Source of the DNA: Kwoniella bestiolae CBS 10118
Lineage: Eukaryota > Basidiomycota > Tremellomycetes > Tremellales > Cryptococcaceae
Assembly: GCF_000512585.2 (NCBI RefSeq)
Contig: NC_089241.1
Coordinates: 4,234,001 to 4,298,000 of the forward strand
DNA: 64,000 bases
Direction: 5' to 3'
Shown here: positions 43,722-55,601 of the stretch, piece by piece
Numbering within the stretch: position 1 is the first letter of the stretch
Layout of the letters: every line of letters starts with the position of its first letter
The notes under the pieces: model-generated
What the model was told of the DNA's origin: nothing
Database searches by the model: none
The model's input: the letters and a program-made list of their open reading frames with translations, nothing else
Made by a program: the position numbers and the translations under genes

Positions 43722-46009
43722 ACGGGGTCCACATACGGATGCAAACTTTGGGACTTTGAATCAACAATATTGGGTTTTGGCTACTGGGTTTGGGCATGAC
43801 TGCAGATCGGATCGGATTAGACAAACGTATCTTGTTAATGGTGTTAGGTGCGTCTCTGACGGATAGTTAACATGATCATTTCCATATTCTTGCGTCCTTT
43901 GATTAGGTAGAGTAGAAGTCTAGATTGTTAGAAGCTCGTCCTGCCTCTTGAAGTTTTTGATCCTTGATGTTGGATATCATATCGGAAAACACTTGATTGT
44001 CGGCTCGTATGGAATGCATGGCTATAACCAGTCAGGAGAGGATATGCAGATATGTTCGGTCTCAAGTGGGATGGCGGAGGATACATGCGCAGTAAGATAC
44101 TTCAGGTAGAGAGCATATGGGTAGCATATACGATGACTGAGCACCAGGTACGGGATCAAGAATCAAGATTATGTGAAGAAGATGATGGTGATCCTTACTG
44201 TCCAGCGAGATTCAGCTCAGGCGCAGAGCGCAGATCGAGTTGCGGTATGTATACAACTTGAGGTCTCGCATTCACATGCACGCACAGATGAACAAGCAAG
44301 TCGTCGATTAATTATCATTCATGGACACATATGAACAAGGGTAACCGACAATTAACTCAAAGCGATATGATATCATCCCCCAAGGGTAAAATTATTCCAT
44401 ACGTGAGTGGCTTGTACTCCAATAGTCTAAATATTTTCGAGGTTCCCTCGGTAAGAAACAGTATGGATGTGCAAGCTGATCACCCTCGATTGTATTTCTA
44501 TCCTGAATGATCGACTACCAACCCAGCTTTGCAATGGTATGGCATGGACTCATGTGAATGATTGGGATGTGGTAATTTGATACCACGGGTGCCAACAAAT
44601 GAATCCCGAAACCAAAACAATATCTGACACCTGATGTGAGGGAAAGAGAGGGAGAGAGGTTAATCCGATGTTCAACACGATCCTCTTCGGGTTGGTGCTG
44701 CGATAACGTACATCCCTATACATGTTCTCACGGCCGTACCCTACCCTACTACACAATCAATACCAAGGCAAGATGATCGAAAATTTTGCGTCTGCATGAG
44801 AAAGAGAAAGAGAAGAAATCAGTTATTCACCATCCTTTAAACGGTGAATGGTTTGACCGATTTGATCCGATAGCACATAAAGGGTAATACCATCAGACAA
44901 TAATCAACCGGCGGTAACAGATGAATATGATGAAACTTTAATGACAATACATGGAACCTGAGCAAAGTAAGTGTAAAGTAATCCCGGAATACGATACGAT
45001 ATGTAGTAGTATATGCATGTGAACAAGTGGCACCTGATAACTTGTATCCATCCTTTGGGGGAAGGAAGTACCCAGTCCGGCATGATACTGGCACTCGTCA
45101 TTGCTACCAGCATAGTTGACCTCGTGACTATGTTGTATATATATATGTATGGTTATAGACGGGAGGAAGCATATAATCGAGGAATGATCTGCAAGTGGAA
45201 GTATATGTCAGCAGATGACAGTCAGACTACAAGTACTCCAGTAGGCATGATTGTATGGTATCAGACTGAGTCCTCTGCGGCGGTCCGATAGGTCACTATT
45301 TGAAAAAGTGAAATTAGAATAGGAATTACCGAATATGGTGTTATTAAATATAGGATAATAATGTAATCCGGTTATATACTTTGAGTGATAGTGATAGTGC
45401 CACTCTCCCCCATACAGCTACAACCATATACTATTACCCTATAGTATTACCCTATTCATGTATTACACCATACAACCACCCTTCAAAATTATAATCATTA
45501 CCATACCATACCATACCATACCATACCATACCATATCATATCCATCCATATCATCTTACTACCACACTTTGCATAGCATCATCACCATCAAGCATCACCA
45601 GAACATCATACATGCTCGACGGATCAGGATCACATCGGTAACATCATCAGTAGTATCACAGAAAACACCGCTTTGAAATCACAGGGGAATATCCATCATC
45701 TCCGTCAAGTGGAGATTGGTCATCAAATACGAGTACTCAACCACTCTTGCCGCTGTGGATCATTCTGTTCTTTCATCCTCACTCATCACTCATTCGATCA
45801 CGAGTAGAAGAGAGTACACCACCAGATACATAGTGCGAGTACATCACTGTTCGACTATAGGATAGTATATACATACATCACTCGACTCATCTTTCACCGT
45901 ACAACAACGAAGAACCCGATCGAACACTTCTAACTGGCTCCAAACTCTCATTACCACCTATCATCTCGCTTAATACGAGCAACCCCACTGTACACTCCAC
46001 CAAACCAAT
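43722..46009. other. Long intergenic region, 2.3 kb
   Basis: This is the largest apparent gene-free stretch of the window. It has short frames on both strands without recognisable content, AT-rich tracts (45310-45470), and a CCATA repeat at 45501-45535. It is likely the extended promoter and 5' leader of the Reg1-like gene, but a non-coding RNA is possible. Confidence 0.5.
45501..45535 (+). repeat. (CCATA)7 pentanucleotide repeat
   Basis: Seven perfect copies, followed by imperfect ones (CCATATCATATCCATCC). It lies about 480 bp before the Reg1-like ATG. Confidence 0.9.
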
Positions 46010-49007
46010 ATGGCTCAGATCATACCACCCATAGTGAGCATACCACCTCTTCATGACCATGACAACCAAGTGCGCAGCTGACAACCCCCTCACTCTCCTC
46101 CTTACCTTACATTTTCCCTCTTCTTTGTGACCATCCCACGTTTAACTTGTACTCCAGACCTCTCTCCCTATCGACTCCAGCGCTGCCCCTTCCGTAGAAG
46201 ACATCCAAGATCGTCTACCATCCATATGTGTAGATTACCTATCCCACGATTGGTCCGAGGAGGACGTGTGGGCGTCATGGCGGAACATGACGAGACACAA
46301 GCATGAGATTGCCAATGGTGTGAGGCTGGAGAATGCCAGTTGGAGGACTTGGCAGAAACAGAGGAACAAGTTGAAGACTATCTCGCCGGAGACGTTGAAT
46401 TGGTGAGTGCTGTTTCAGGTCATATTGTAGCATCTTAGAAGCGATGGGAGGAGTAAAGGGCACGCCGGTGGTGATGTGGAGCGGACTTTGAATAGCAAGC
46501 ACATGATTTAGGAACGTTTCGTTTGGAGCAGGTCATCATAGTTGAGAGTATATCGCTAATTGCTCTTCTCTCTTTTCCTTTCCCCTCCCCTCCCCCTTGT
46601 GCCTGCGCTGCTGTGCACCCTCTCGCACGCCATCATCTACTCCATCATCTCCTCCACTCCCCATGATCTCGTCACTACACAACCACAGGCTCAAAGACTC
46701 CGATGTCACCTGGCTATACGGTCCCCTACACACCGCCAACGTCGAGCCCGTCCGACCCCTCAAAGTAGCTTCCACCGATGAGCGATTAGGTATCGACCGA
46801 CCCAACCCCAAACCACCTGTCACAACAAAACCCATTCTCAAACACCGAACGCTATCCGAGATGCTCACCGGACCAAGACCGTCGTCACCCATTCTCGAAG
46901 CCACCTCAAGGGACGAGAGGGACGATGACAGTGATATGGATCGGCCGATGTTGCTGCAAAGCAAATCAGACACTAACGTGATGAGGGCTCGTACACAGCC
47001 TGTCACAAGGGAAAAATCACCACCTAGAGATTTCAACCTGGATGTCGGTACCGCCACTGCCTTGGCCAATAATCGAGATATCAACAACGACAAGGCACCC
47101 TCTGTCACCTCGCCTGGATCAGCTACGGATGGATCAAATGCGGGTAACAAGAAACACATCAGTTTCAACACCTTTGTCGAACAGGTGATCGCACTGGACG
47201 AGCCTAGAGAAGCCCAAACCACCAGCAACCTGGATAGTTCAGACGACGAGATGTTGGAGATGAAGTCGCCTTCTTCGTTGTCATCAAGCAGCAGATCCTC
47301 AAGACCTTCCTTATCTCGAAACTCGTCGTCCGGGTCAAACTCGGATCATCTGACTATCGCCAAGATCGCTCCCACCGTGCTGAAGACGCTCAACCTGCCT
47401 GGAAGTTCTGGGGCGATGATCTACGCTCCTCCTCCCGAATACCAATCACCTTCGGCAAGTTCACACAGCCAACAATCGTTCGATTTCCCTTCACCTCAAG
47501 TGGACAGGCATACAGGTAAATGGGCAGATCACGATGAAGATGAAGATGATTACGGGTCGGTTGGATTCGACTACTTCGGTGGACCCAATCTAGGAGGTGA
47601 TGATGGTCGAAAAGCATCCGCTCAACCTGTACCATCTCATGTCGGAACATCACCCAACAAGCAGGCTCAAGCGCCACCCACAGTCAGTCAACCGCCCCCT
47701 CAACCCAAATGGAGACAACAGCAACAACAACAATCGCAACAACAATCGCAGTCACCCTCAGTATCTGTCGAACCTTCTTCAGTATCTTCCAATAGTTCAT
47801 CCTCATCCTCATTGAACGTCATGTCCCCTCCTCAACCTAGTCGAAGTATTTTGAAGGTTCGATCACCTCAAACTTCCACCGCACCAATCCCTGAACCTTC
47901 ATCTCCCCCTGCGGCGTATTTCAACTACACCCCCTCAGCTGCGACTGGTATAGGAGGTATGAGAAGCTCCTCTTCAGGTTCCGGAGGACCATACGACTAC
48001 TCTACGCCCAACGTCGGTCCCACCGGATCACCTGTCACCTCGCCCACAGCCCCGATTGCCCAAGTCGACGAACAACGCGGTAGGGGAAGAACGACTTCGA
48101 GGGATAGAGGACTGAACGATAGATCCACCTCGAGAGGTACCTCGACAAGTTCCACCGGATCGTTCGGCTCGGCTTCGTCAGCTAGATCACCCACCGAGTA
48201 CAGCGCAAGTGGTTCGGGAGCTCAACAGGTTCTACCCAGGAAATCGGGCATCTCAGCTAGTTCACCTCAATTAGATAAAGTCGAGGAAGGTGTCTCGTGG
48301 CAACCATCTCCTTCGGGTTCTACCTCTGGCAAAGACAAGGATCAAGCCAACTATGTACCTGATCGATCAAACACCCCTACTCCGCATTCATCACCCCAAG
48401 TGAGTAGGCTCTTCCTTCTCATCGAATGATATTTTTACAAATATTTACAAGAGAGATTCGGTCTGACTAACATTTCCAGCTTTAGATCTCCCTTCGACCT
48501 TTGAAAGATACCTCTCCAGCTTCTCTACCCCATTCCAACTCTACTCCTTCACCCTCTTCTATCGCCAATTCCAACGAATTACCGAAAGCAGATCCACCAA
48601 CCATCATCTCTCCTACATCATCTGCTTCTGCCTCTTCTAAACCTTCCTCCTCGTCTTCTACCGCCAACCCATCTTCTTCTTCTATTCAGTCCAATACCAA
48701 CACCAATACAAGTACCAGCGCAGCGAAGAAAGCGACGATAGCGCATGTAGGGACCAACGCCCAACCGACTCTTATCAACCAACCTCCTTCTGGTCCTGGA
48801 GAGGGCGTGGGAGTAGGAGGAGATGACGATGACGGAGCTAGCATAATGGGCCGAGCGGCTAATATAGCATCTACAGCTAAAGATCTATTGGGTGCGCTGT
48901 GGTACGGGAATGAAGGTGGGGTGAATAGGCAGGGAGGTGGGGCTGGACAGGGGCAAGGAGGGGTGGGAAGGGGGAGTGGACACAGGAGAGGTGCGTCGTT
49001 GGGATAG
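46010..49007 (+). CDS. REG1: Reg1-like regulatory subunit of protein phosphatase 1
   Basis: Reg1 targets the PP1 catalytic subunit Glc7 to Snf1 signalling and glucose repression. Four exons, 46010-46033, 46158-46402, 46689-48399 and 48486-49007, give 833 residues. The conserved DUF1752-type block is CVDYLSHDWSEEDVWASWR, then LKTISPETLNWLKDSDVTWLY across an intron. The PP1-docking segment KKHISFNTFVEQVIAL matches the Reg1 R/KHIxFxxxVEQxIA form. The downstream DEDEDDYGSVGFDYFGG motif is also typical. The rest is Ser/Pro/Gln-rich and disordered. The C-terminus carries IMGRAANIASTAKDLLGALWYG, a conserved helix in fungal Reg1 proteins, then a Gly-rich tail. The third-to-fourth exon join uses CTTTAG, because the earlier CCAG acceptor would give a stop two codons later. 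Confidence 0.9.
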
Positions 49008-50036
49008 GGTTGGTCATTCATAGTAACACGGTATCGGTACATACATTGTTTTCTTCTTTTTCCTTTTTATTATTGATCCGAATCTGAATTCTCTTGAGTA
49101 AGTCTAGTCTAGCAAACAGTACAAGTACATCACATATATATAGGAAATTTCTGTTTTCTTATCTTTCTCTTCCTTCTAGTCTGGATTGAAATGGTCCGAA
49201 ATGATCAGTAGAACAGGTGTATGCATGTATTCTTCTCTCGCTCTTCCTCGCTGAGATGGTTTATGGGGCGCGCGAGGTTTATCTCGGATTGAGAGAGAAA
49301 GTGTGTATCCCCAGAGTCAAATATTCATGCTCGTGAACACTTATGATGGATACATAGTCAAGGGATGCAAGATAGTTCAACAAGAGGGAAGAAAGATTCG
49401 CTCATGGATCACTCCCAGGTGTATCGTGTAAATACTCAAACCCAGATGACAAAGACTGTGCGATACAAATACGTAAGCAGGTCAATGGCCGATCAAACTT
49501 CTGTATCTTCTTCCCTACTCATGATAATCTGCTGAACAAACCAGAGCAAGAGCATCCACGCATCGTATACAGCTCCCAGCGCCCAACGCTCAACGCCCAA
49601 TGCTCACAGCCCACGTTCCTCTTCGGGGGATTGGTGCTGACTGCTGACTAATGATATAAAGATTAAAGAGCTTATTGGCAAAAAGGCACGGACAGGATAG
49701 GGACAATCCGGATATCTCGCATACAGTCTGGGCATAAATCATGGAGGTTTGATCCGGTACTTTCTCATCGTACATTGTACAGCCATTACCAGCTCATCCA
49801 GCCAGTTGGTAGTATGCTGATGGAAAAAGGGTATATAAGGATGTGGAGGATCGTGTTCCGAGAAGGAATGTTCTTCTTTTTCTCTCATACCGATCTTATT
49901 GTTCGAACACACAAGTAACCCCTAAACTTACAGAACACCACGTCCGTGTGATAACCAAGTGCTCCATTCGCTTCCACACGTTTACCGATAAATACAACTA
50001 CAACACCCTCATACTTCATCTACATACCCACCCGCC
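49008..50036. other. Intergenic region
   Basis: 3' flank of the Reg1-like gene and promoter of the first NmrA-like gene. A GGTATATAAGG TATA-like element lies at 49829-49839, about 200 bp before the ATG. Pyrimidine-rich leader near the ATG. No gene seen. Confidence 0.5.
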
Positions 50037-51014
50037 ATGTCCTCTCCCTCTGTACCTCTCCGAGCCATACTAGTCTTCGGCGCAACAGGCCGACAAGGCT
50101 CCGCCCTAATCAACGCCCTCCTCTCCTCACCAGGCATCGAATCGAAACACACCATCCTAGCAGTCACGCGGGACCCGAGCACCCCCAGGGCCCAAAAGCT
50201 GATCCAATCCGAGAGATCACGCAGAATCATCAAAGTCATCAAAGGCAACCTCAACTCCCCCTCCGAAATATTCCGTCAAGCTAGGGAGCTAAGTCCCTCG
50301 GGGGATAATAAGGTATGGGGGGTGTTTTCGATGCAGGATAAAGATCCCAAGATATACCCCAACTACCTCGACTCGCCAGAGGTCAAGCAGGCTTTTGGAC
50401 TTATCGACGAGTCCATCAAGAACGGGGTGGAATACTACGTCTACACCTCGGGAGATAGGGGTGGGAACGATCGATCATGGGAGAACCCTACGACCGTACC
50501 TCATTTCAAGACGAAATATCATATCGAGCGATACCTCCTGGACCAAATAAAGGAACAAAACAGTTCAATGAGATGGACGATCTTCAGACCAACAATGTTT
50601 TATGAGAACCTCCAGCCCACATTCGATATCAAGATCTTCATGACTGCCTATCGAGATATCTTGAGAAACAAAAAATGCCAATGGATCTCCACGGTTGACA
50701 TCGGCGTATTTGTGTCGAAGGCGTTTTTGACCCCTGAGGAATATTACGGTCGGGCCATCTCGCTCGCGGGGGACGAATTTACGTTTGAGGAGCTCGATGA
50801 GAAGTTCAGGAAGGTCACGGGCAAGGGGGTGCCAGTCACGTTTGGCGTGTTGGGGAAGACACTGGGATTGGCGGCGAGGGATTATCAGTTGATGTTGGAG
50901 TGTTTCAGGGATGATGGATACGGAGCGGATATAGAGGAATGTAGGAGGATACATCCGGGGATGATGGGGGTTGAGGAGTGGTTGAGGGAGAGGAGCGGTT
51001 ATACCAAGATCTAA
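50037..51014 (+). CDS. NmrA-like NAD(P)-binding protein, copy A
   Basis: This is an atypical short-chain dehydrogenase of the NmrA/HSCARG type, which bind NAD(P) and act as redox sensors or reductases. The single exon encodes 325 residues. The Rossmann motif is AILVFGATGRQGSALINALL (GxxGxxG). Further family blocks are VKGNLNSP-like IKVIKGNLNSPSEIF, KVWGVFSMQD, YYVYTSGDRGGNDRSW, VPHFKTKYHIERYL and MRWTIFRPTMFYENL. The usual catalytic Tyr-x3-Lys is not in the standard place, as expected of NmrA proteins. It has a tandem paralogue 930 bp downstream. The lack of introns is unusual for this window. Confidence 0.9.
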   Translation: MSSPSVPLRAILVFGATGRQGSALINALLSSPGIESKHTILAVTRDPSTPRAQKLIQSERSRRIIKVIKGNLNSPSEIFRQARELSPSGDNKVWGVFSMQDKDPKIYPNYLDSPEVKQAFGLIDESIKNGVEYYVYTSGDRGGNDRSWENPTTVPHFKTKYHIERYLLDQIKEQNSSMRWTIFRPTMFYENLQPTFDIKIFMTAYRDILRNKKCQWISTVDIGVFVSKAFLTPEEYYGRAISLAGDEFTFEELDEKFRKVTGKGVPVTFGVLGKTLGLAARDYQLMLECFRDDGYGADIEECRRIHPGMMGVEEWLRERSGYTKI

Positions 51015-51942
51015 TGGGAAGGGAAGAGTTGGAAGGATGAGTTGGTTTCTCCTTGGAGTTGAGTTCTTCTGCTATTCGTTCACTAGTACTTCTGCCTTCG
51101 AAGAGTAGGTCCTTTCGATATATTATATACACCCTGAAGTTTGGCTTGATCCATTAGTACATACGTAGTATAATCATTCCTACGCAGAAGAGTGACTCAC
51201 GCAATGCTCGCAATACTGATTGATACACCATTCTCTGATTTCCTCACAGCGACGACTTGCGCTGTTCGGTGTCCTGCTCAGTGTAGATGGCCTACGAGCT
51301 GGCTCGGCGAATCCTTCAAGCTGTACCCGTAGTTTGATAGATATATTCGACCAGCTGGTACCATTGTCGCTCCTCACATGGCCGCTCCGAATTCGATCTG
51401 GAAAGATCCACTCGTTGTTGACGCAATGGAAATCTAGTAGAAATCATTCTATGCAGCGGTATGTAATATAACATCATCAGCTTGCATCGTCGAGTCGCAC
51501 CTTCCATGCATAGATGATATTCCCATAAACGAAGGTGACCAACTACTACATCACAAATACCGTAAGTGCACCGGCGAATCCCCGGTGATTCCAGCTGATT
51601 ACCAAACAACGTCCGCACTCAGCTTATCAATGATCAGTTTCTCCGTGGTTTTTTCATGACTCTTTTTTGGCTGATTGATATGGACCAGTATCGCTAAGCA
51701 TCATGAATTATGAATACCTGCTGGGTAGGCCGACGGACATTGGGATGAGAAATAAGGTATAAATACCTCTGAAATGGATTGCATCTTTCAAGAAATCTTC
51801 AATCACTTCTCCCGCTCAATCTCAAACCCATACCAATTATCCAACTTCCCTTCCAATCCAGCCCAAGCACTTTTCGTCAACGTCATTCGTATAACACAAG
51901 TCCAATCTATCCCCTACCCATTCACATCACAACACACTCACA
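51015..51942. other. Intergenic region between NmrA-like genes
   Basis: No gene was recognised. A GGTATAAATACC element at 51757-51768 is a good TATA-like palindrome, about 180 bp before copy B. Confidence 0.5.
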
Positions 51943-52887
51943 ATGTCCCGATCCATCCTCGTCACCGGAGCCACAGGCAAACAAGGTGGAGCCCTGATCA
52001 AGCACCTCATCTCCCAATCAAATACCCACACCAACAAGTACACCATCCTCGCTGTTACTCGTAATGTCAACTCCACCGGTGCTCAGAAACTCCAATCCCT
52101 CTCAAAATCAATCAAGCTCGTCCAAGGTGATCTCGACAGCCCCTCGGACCTGTTCAAGGCCGCAGCGAAGGTCTCGCCGAACAACAAGATCTGGGGTGTA
52201 TTCTCCGTGCAAACTGTATCATTAAGGGAGAACGACACAAACACGTCCACCGAGGTGAAGCAGGGCAAAGGGCTCATCGACGAGGCGTTGAAATACAACG
52301 TGGAGCACTTCGTATATAGTTCAGTGGACAGAGGGGGAGAAGAGCGATCATGGAACAACCCCACGCCCGTACCGCATTTCAAGACCAAACATCTAATCGA
52401 AGAACACTTGCGCGATTCAACAAGGGGCACCAACATGGGATGGACGATCCTTCGACCAGTCATTTTCATGGAGAATTTGGTCCCTGGTTTTGGAGGGAAG
52501 GTCTTTTTGACTGCTCTGAGGGATACGATGGGGAGCAAGACGATGGGTTGGATCTCAACGTACGATATTGGTTTCTTCGCTGCTCAGGCTTTCATACACT
52601 CGGACTCTCAAAGATATAATGGTAGAGCCCTAAGTCTAGCGGGCGAAGAGTTCAGCTGGGAAGAGATGAATGAGAAGTTCAAACTTGCCACTGGAAAGAG
52701 GGTCCCCACGACGTTCAGTTTCCTCGGATCGGCCCTGAAGGTCGGAGTGAAGGAGATGGGCGTGATGTTGGATTGGTTCAGGGATGATGGTTATAAAGCG
52801 AATGTCAAGGAGTTGAGGGAGATCAATCCAGATATGTTGGATTTGGAGACTTGGTTGAAGACTAGGAGCGAGTTCGTCAAGCGGTAG
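51943..52887 (+). CDS. NmrA-like NAD(P)-binding protein, copy B
   Basis: The single exon encodes 314 residues. It starts MSRSILVTGATGKQGGALIK with the GxxGxxG motif. It shares with copy A the blocks HTNKYTILAVTRN, IKLVQGDLDSPSDLF, KIWGVFSVQT, VEHFVYSSVDRGGEERSW, PVPHFKTKHLIEEHL, MGWTILRPVIFMENL and ALSLAGEEFSWEEMNEKF. The two copies are clearly tandem duplicates that have diverged. Copy B has the more usual VTGATG start. Both genes lack introns. It is a likely NADPH sensor or quinone/aldehyde reductase, but the substrate is unknown. Confidence 0.92.
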   Translation: MSRSILVTGATGKQGGALIKHLISQSNTHTNKYTILAVTRNVNSTGAQKLQSLSKSIKLVQGDLDSPSDLFKAAAKVSPNNKIWGVFSVQTVSLRENDTNTSTEVKQGKGLIDEALKYNVEHFVYSSVDRGGEERSWNNPTPVPHFKTKHLIEEHLRDSTRGTNMGWTILRPVIFMENLVPGFGGKVFLTALRDTMGSKTMGWISTYDIGFFAAQAFIHSDSQRYNGRALSLAGEEFSWEEMNEKFKLATGKRVPTTFSFLGSALKVGVKEMGVMLDWFRDDGYKANVKELREINPDMLDLETWLKTRSEFVKR

Positions 52888-53270
52888 AGGGTTTGTGTTG
52901 TTTAAATCAAACCGTATAATTCTTTTGCTTTTCGCCAACTGTTCAATCTAATTGTGTCCTTATCTCGTTCCTTTCCATTTTCCACATCAGTCTGATCGAT
53001 TTGATAGTATAGATGTTATATATAATGTTTGGAATGCATAGACCTTGCCGACTGTTCATTTCAAGATGAAGAAGGGTTTTCAGGAGAAGATAGATTCTAT
53101 CAGGCACAGAATCAAAATCAAAAACAAACATCCTTTCCAGTCCAACGCGTTTGTCACCGAGCAAAGGACGATTAGATCCACACTGAATTACAGTTGCACA
53201 TCTATGCGTACGATATAGAATGACTCGCACAGTATAACACCACCACCTTGACTCGCCACGACTTCGCAGC
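52888..53270. other. Intergenic region
   Basis: 3' flank of copy B and promoter of the SGNH-like gene. No gene. Confidence 0.5.
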
Positions 53271-55409
53271 ATGACTACACCCTACATCCCATGGAATGTA
53301 TGGCGCAAGATACGAGACGTGATACTATGCGTGTCGGTTGGCTTGATAGCGCTGGAATTGGGTGGATGGGATATACGGACGAAGTAGGTTGAACACTCTC
53401 CTCTACCCCTCTATGTCCAATCGAAACGTGCTATCTCACTAGCGATAGCATCATGATGGTATAAGAGTGGTAGTATTATACTAATTCTAGATTGACGCAG
53501 CGTCGGCATCAAATCAACTATAAACCCATACCTCCTGCCAGGTTTCCTCCAATACTCCAAATACAATCCGCACGAGAACCGCTGGATCCCATTCTCCGCT
53601 TCTTCCCCACCTCTCCTTCTTGCGTCTCTTATCCGCTCCTCATGGGATATCAAAGCTCCGTCGGGCGAGTCGGATCTGAAAGATCCAAAGGGATGGTGGG
53701 AGCAGGACTTAGGGCCAGACGGGAAGCCATGGGAAGATGTGAGCTGGGCTAAGGGCAAGACTGTATTGGTATTGGGGGATAGCGTTAGTAGGTTCCATGT
53801 GAAGTACTTGTGCGAGGTGAGTGGGATATCATGTTATTTTCTTCACTGGGATGGGAATTGCTATGCTAGATGAGCGACATTCAGCAGTTACTATCTCGTT
53901 GTATATAGCAAGAGCTGAATATTGTTTTTGTTCCCACTCATAGATGGCCGGCGAACCACTTCATGAGATGCCATGGGGTCACCCCTTCTCCCCACCCAAG
54001 ATCCAGGGCGAAGAGGCCAAATCCGAGGAAGAAAGACTGCCCGAGACTTTAGAAGAGATCGAACGAGCCAAGACATACCACACCACGCATGATCATCCTC
54101 TACGCCGGGATGTACCGGTAGAAGTCGAAGATATCCAACCCGAACCTCTTATCTCGGAGCAACCAAGCAACAGTACGGTGTATACCTATGGCAAGAGAGA
54201 TGGCTCGAGGCATGTGGGGAACGAAGGTGGATATATGGGTCATTATTGTCATATACCTGGGATAGATCTTATGGTGATTCAGGTGTTTAATTATGGATTG
54301 GACGAGAAGAACTTTTGGACTTTGAGGGTGAGCACAATCAAATATCGGAGTGAACCCCCCGCTCCTCTTCCCCATCGTATATCGGTTTATCCAATTCTCT
54401 CAAAGTACGGTGGTCAGATCAGCGTATGCTCTCAGATTGCTCCTTGCTAACCCACTTGATACGCCACGCTACGCAGAACGACTACATCCCACCGTACACT
54501 ATCGAATCCCGCCTGACCCTCCTCGCCCAACCGTACATCAAAGCAGCAGGCAGATCATCCACAGCTCCAGAGTTAACATACGTCGGATCAGCCCTGTGGG
54601 ATACGACAAGATGGATGAGGGAAGATGCGGCTGAGGGAAAGGACATAAGTGAGGGATTGACTAGGTGAGTGTCGTGTCTAATTGTCAGGTCATCCTTGTC
54701 GGCAGGCACTCTCGTGATGGCGATTTCTCTTTACATCTACCTGGGTCTGAATGCTGATTTTCTGATATTTTCCGTAGAGAACGCCTCAACTGGTACAGAG
54801 TCAGGATACGGCAAGTCCTCATGCACGCCAGACAGGTGTTCCCAGAGACCAAGCTCAAATGGGCTACACATCATTATCGTGAGTGTTCCTTCGTGTATCC
54901 TAAATCCATCATCCATACATTTCAGACCCAAGATCCCTCCTTGCCTTTCTTCCAGCCCAAACTTTTATGGAGGCGATGGCTTACCTAGTCCCATACCCGT
55001 AGCCCTCCGAGCAATGTCAGGCTGGTTCTTCGAAGGCAACCAATCCGGCAAACCCCAGAGACCTCAACAGAAACTCAACAGACTATCTCCCCTGCACGAG
55101 GCGGCTGTATCTGCCCTGGAGGATCTGGAAGATGCCAGCTCGGAGCAGAAGAGCGTCTTGCAGGGTGTGGATCTGGGGTTGTGGGGGAGGCGCATGATGG
55201 GTATGGAAGATCATCAGAAGGACGAGTGAGTGATTGTCTATCATTGACAATTATCTACTCGTGGACAAGGGGACGAGATGAAGATTGCTGATGCATTTTG
55301 CAGCTTGCACCAGAATCTACTGCCTGGAGGATATTTGTGGGCTGACACGATGTTGTATGACCTTCGAGAGGCGGTCACGAAGAAATGGTGGGAACGTAGT
55401 TGGAGCTGA
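53271..55409 (+). CDS. Type II membrane SGNH/PC-esterase-like protein
   Basis: The family contains cell-surface polysaccharide O-acyl transferases and esterases (PMR5/TBL, Cas1-like). The start MTTPYIPWNVWRKIRD is followed by one hydrophobic segment (VILCVSVGLIALELGGW, residues 17-33), giving a type II signal anchor. The catalytic Ser block is KTVLVLGDSVSRFHVKYLCE (GDS). The last exons carry DDLHQNLLPGGYLWADTML, which fits the DxxHxxLPG form of the PC-esterase catalytic dyad. This motif is formed across the final intron (GA donor plus C TTG). Between them are ELTYVGSALWDTTRWM and MHARQVFPETKLKWATHHY, probably oxyanion blocks. The intron around 54887-54989 is uncertain because simple joining gives a stop; an acceptor ending CCCGTAG restores the frame. 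Luminal Golgi activity on cell-wall or capsule glycans is inferred. Confidence 0.75.
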
Positions 55410-55601
55410 GCATGAGGGGGTTTATTGAATCTTGGATAAATTCGTCTTGGGCTAGTAGACATAATGAAGGATGTGCTCGTCCCATGGAAAGGTCGAAGAC
55501 TTTGGCCTCGCGAGTCGACGAGGTCATCAAGATTATATTGCAAATCAAACTTATCCTTCATACGACACGTTGAATTGATACTGTACATCCATCATACCGA
55601 C

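Noticed and set aside
45313..45700. CRISPR-like or satellite array
   Set aside because: The repeats are a 5-bp microsatellite without spacers.
46536..47228. 230-codon open frame on the minus strand
   Set aside because: Antisense to the Reg1-like exon 3, which has conserved PP1 motifs. Its Leu/Ser content reflects the opposite strand of Asp/Ser codons.
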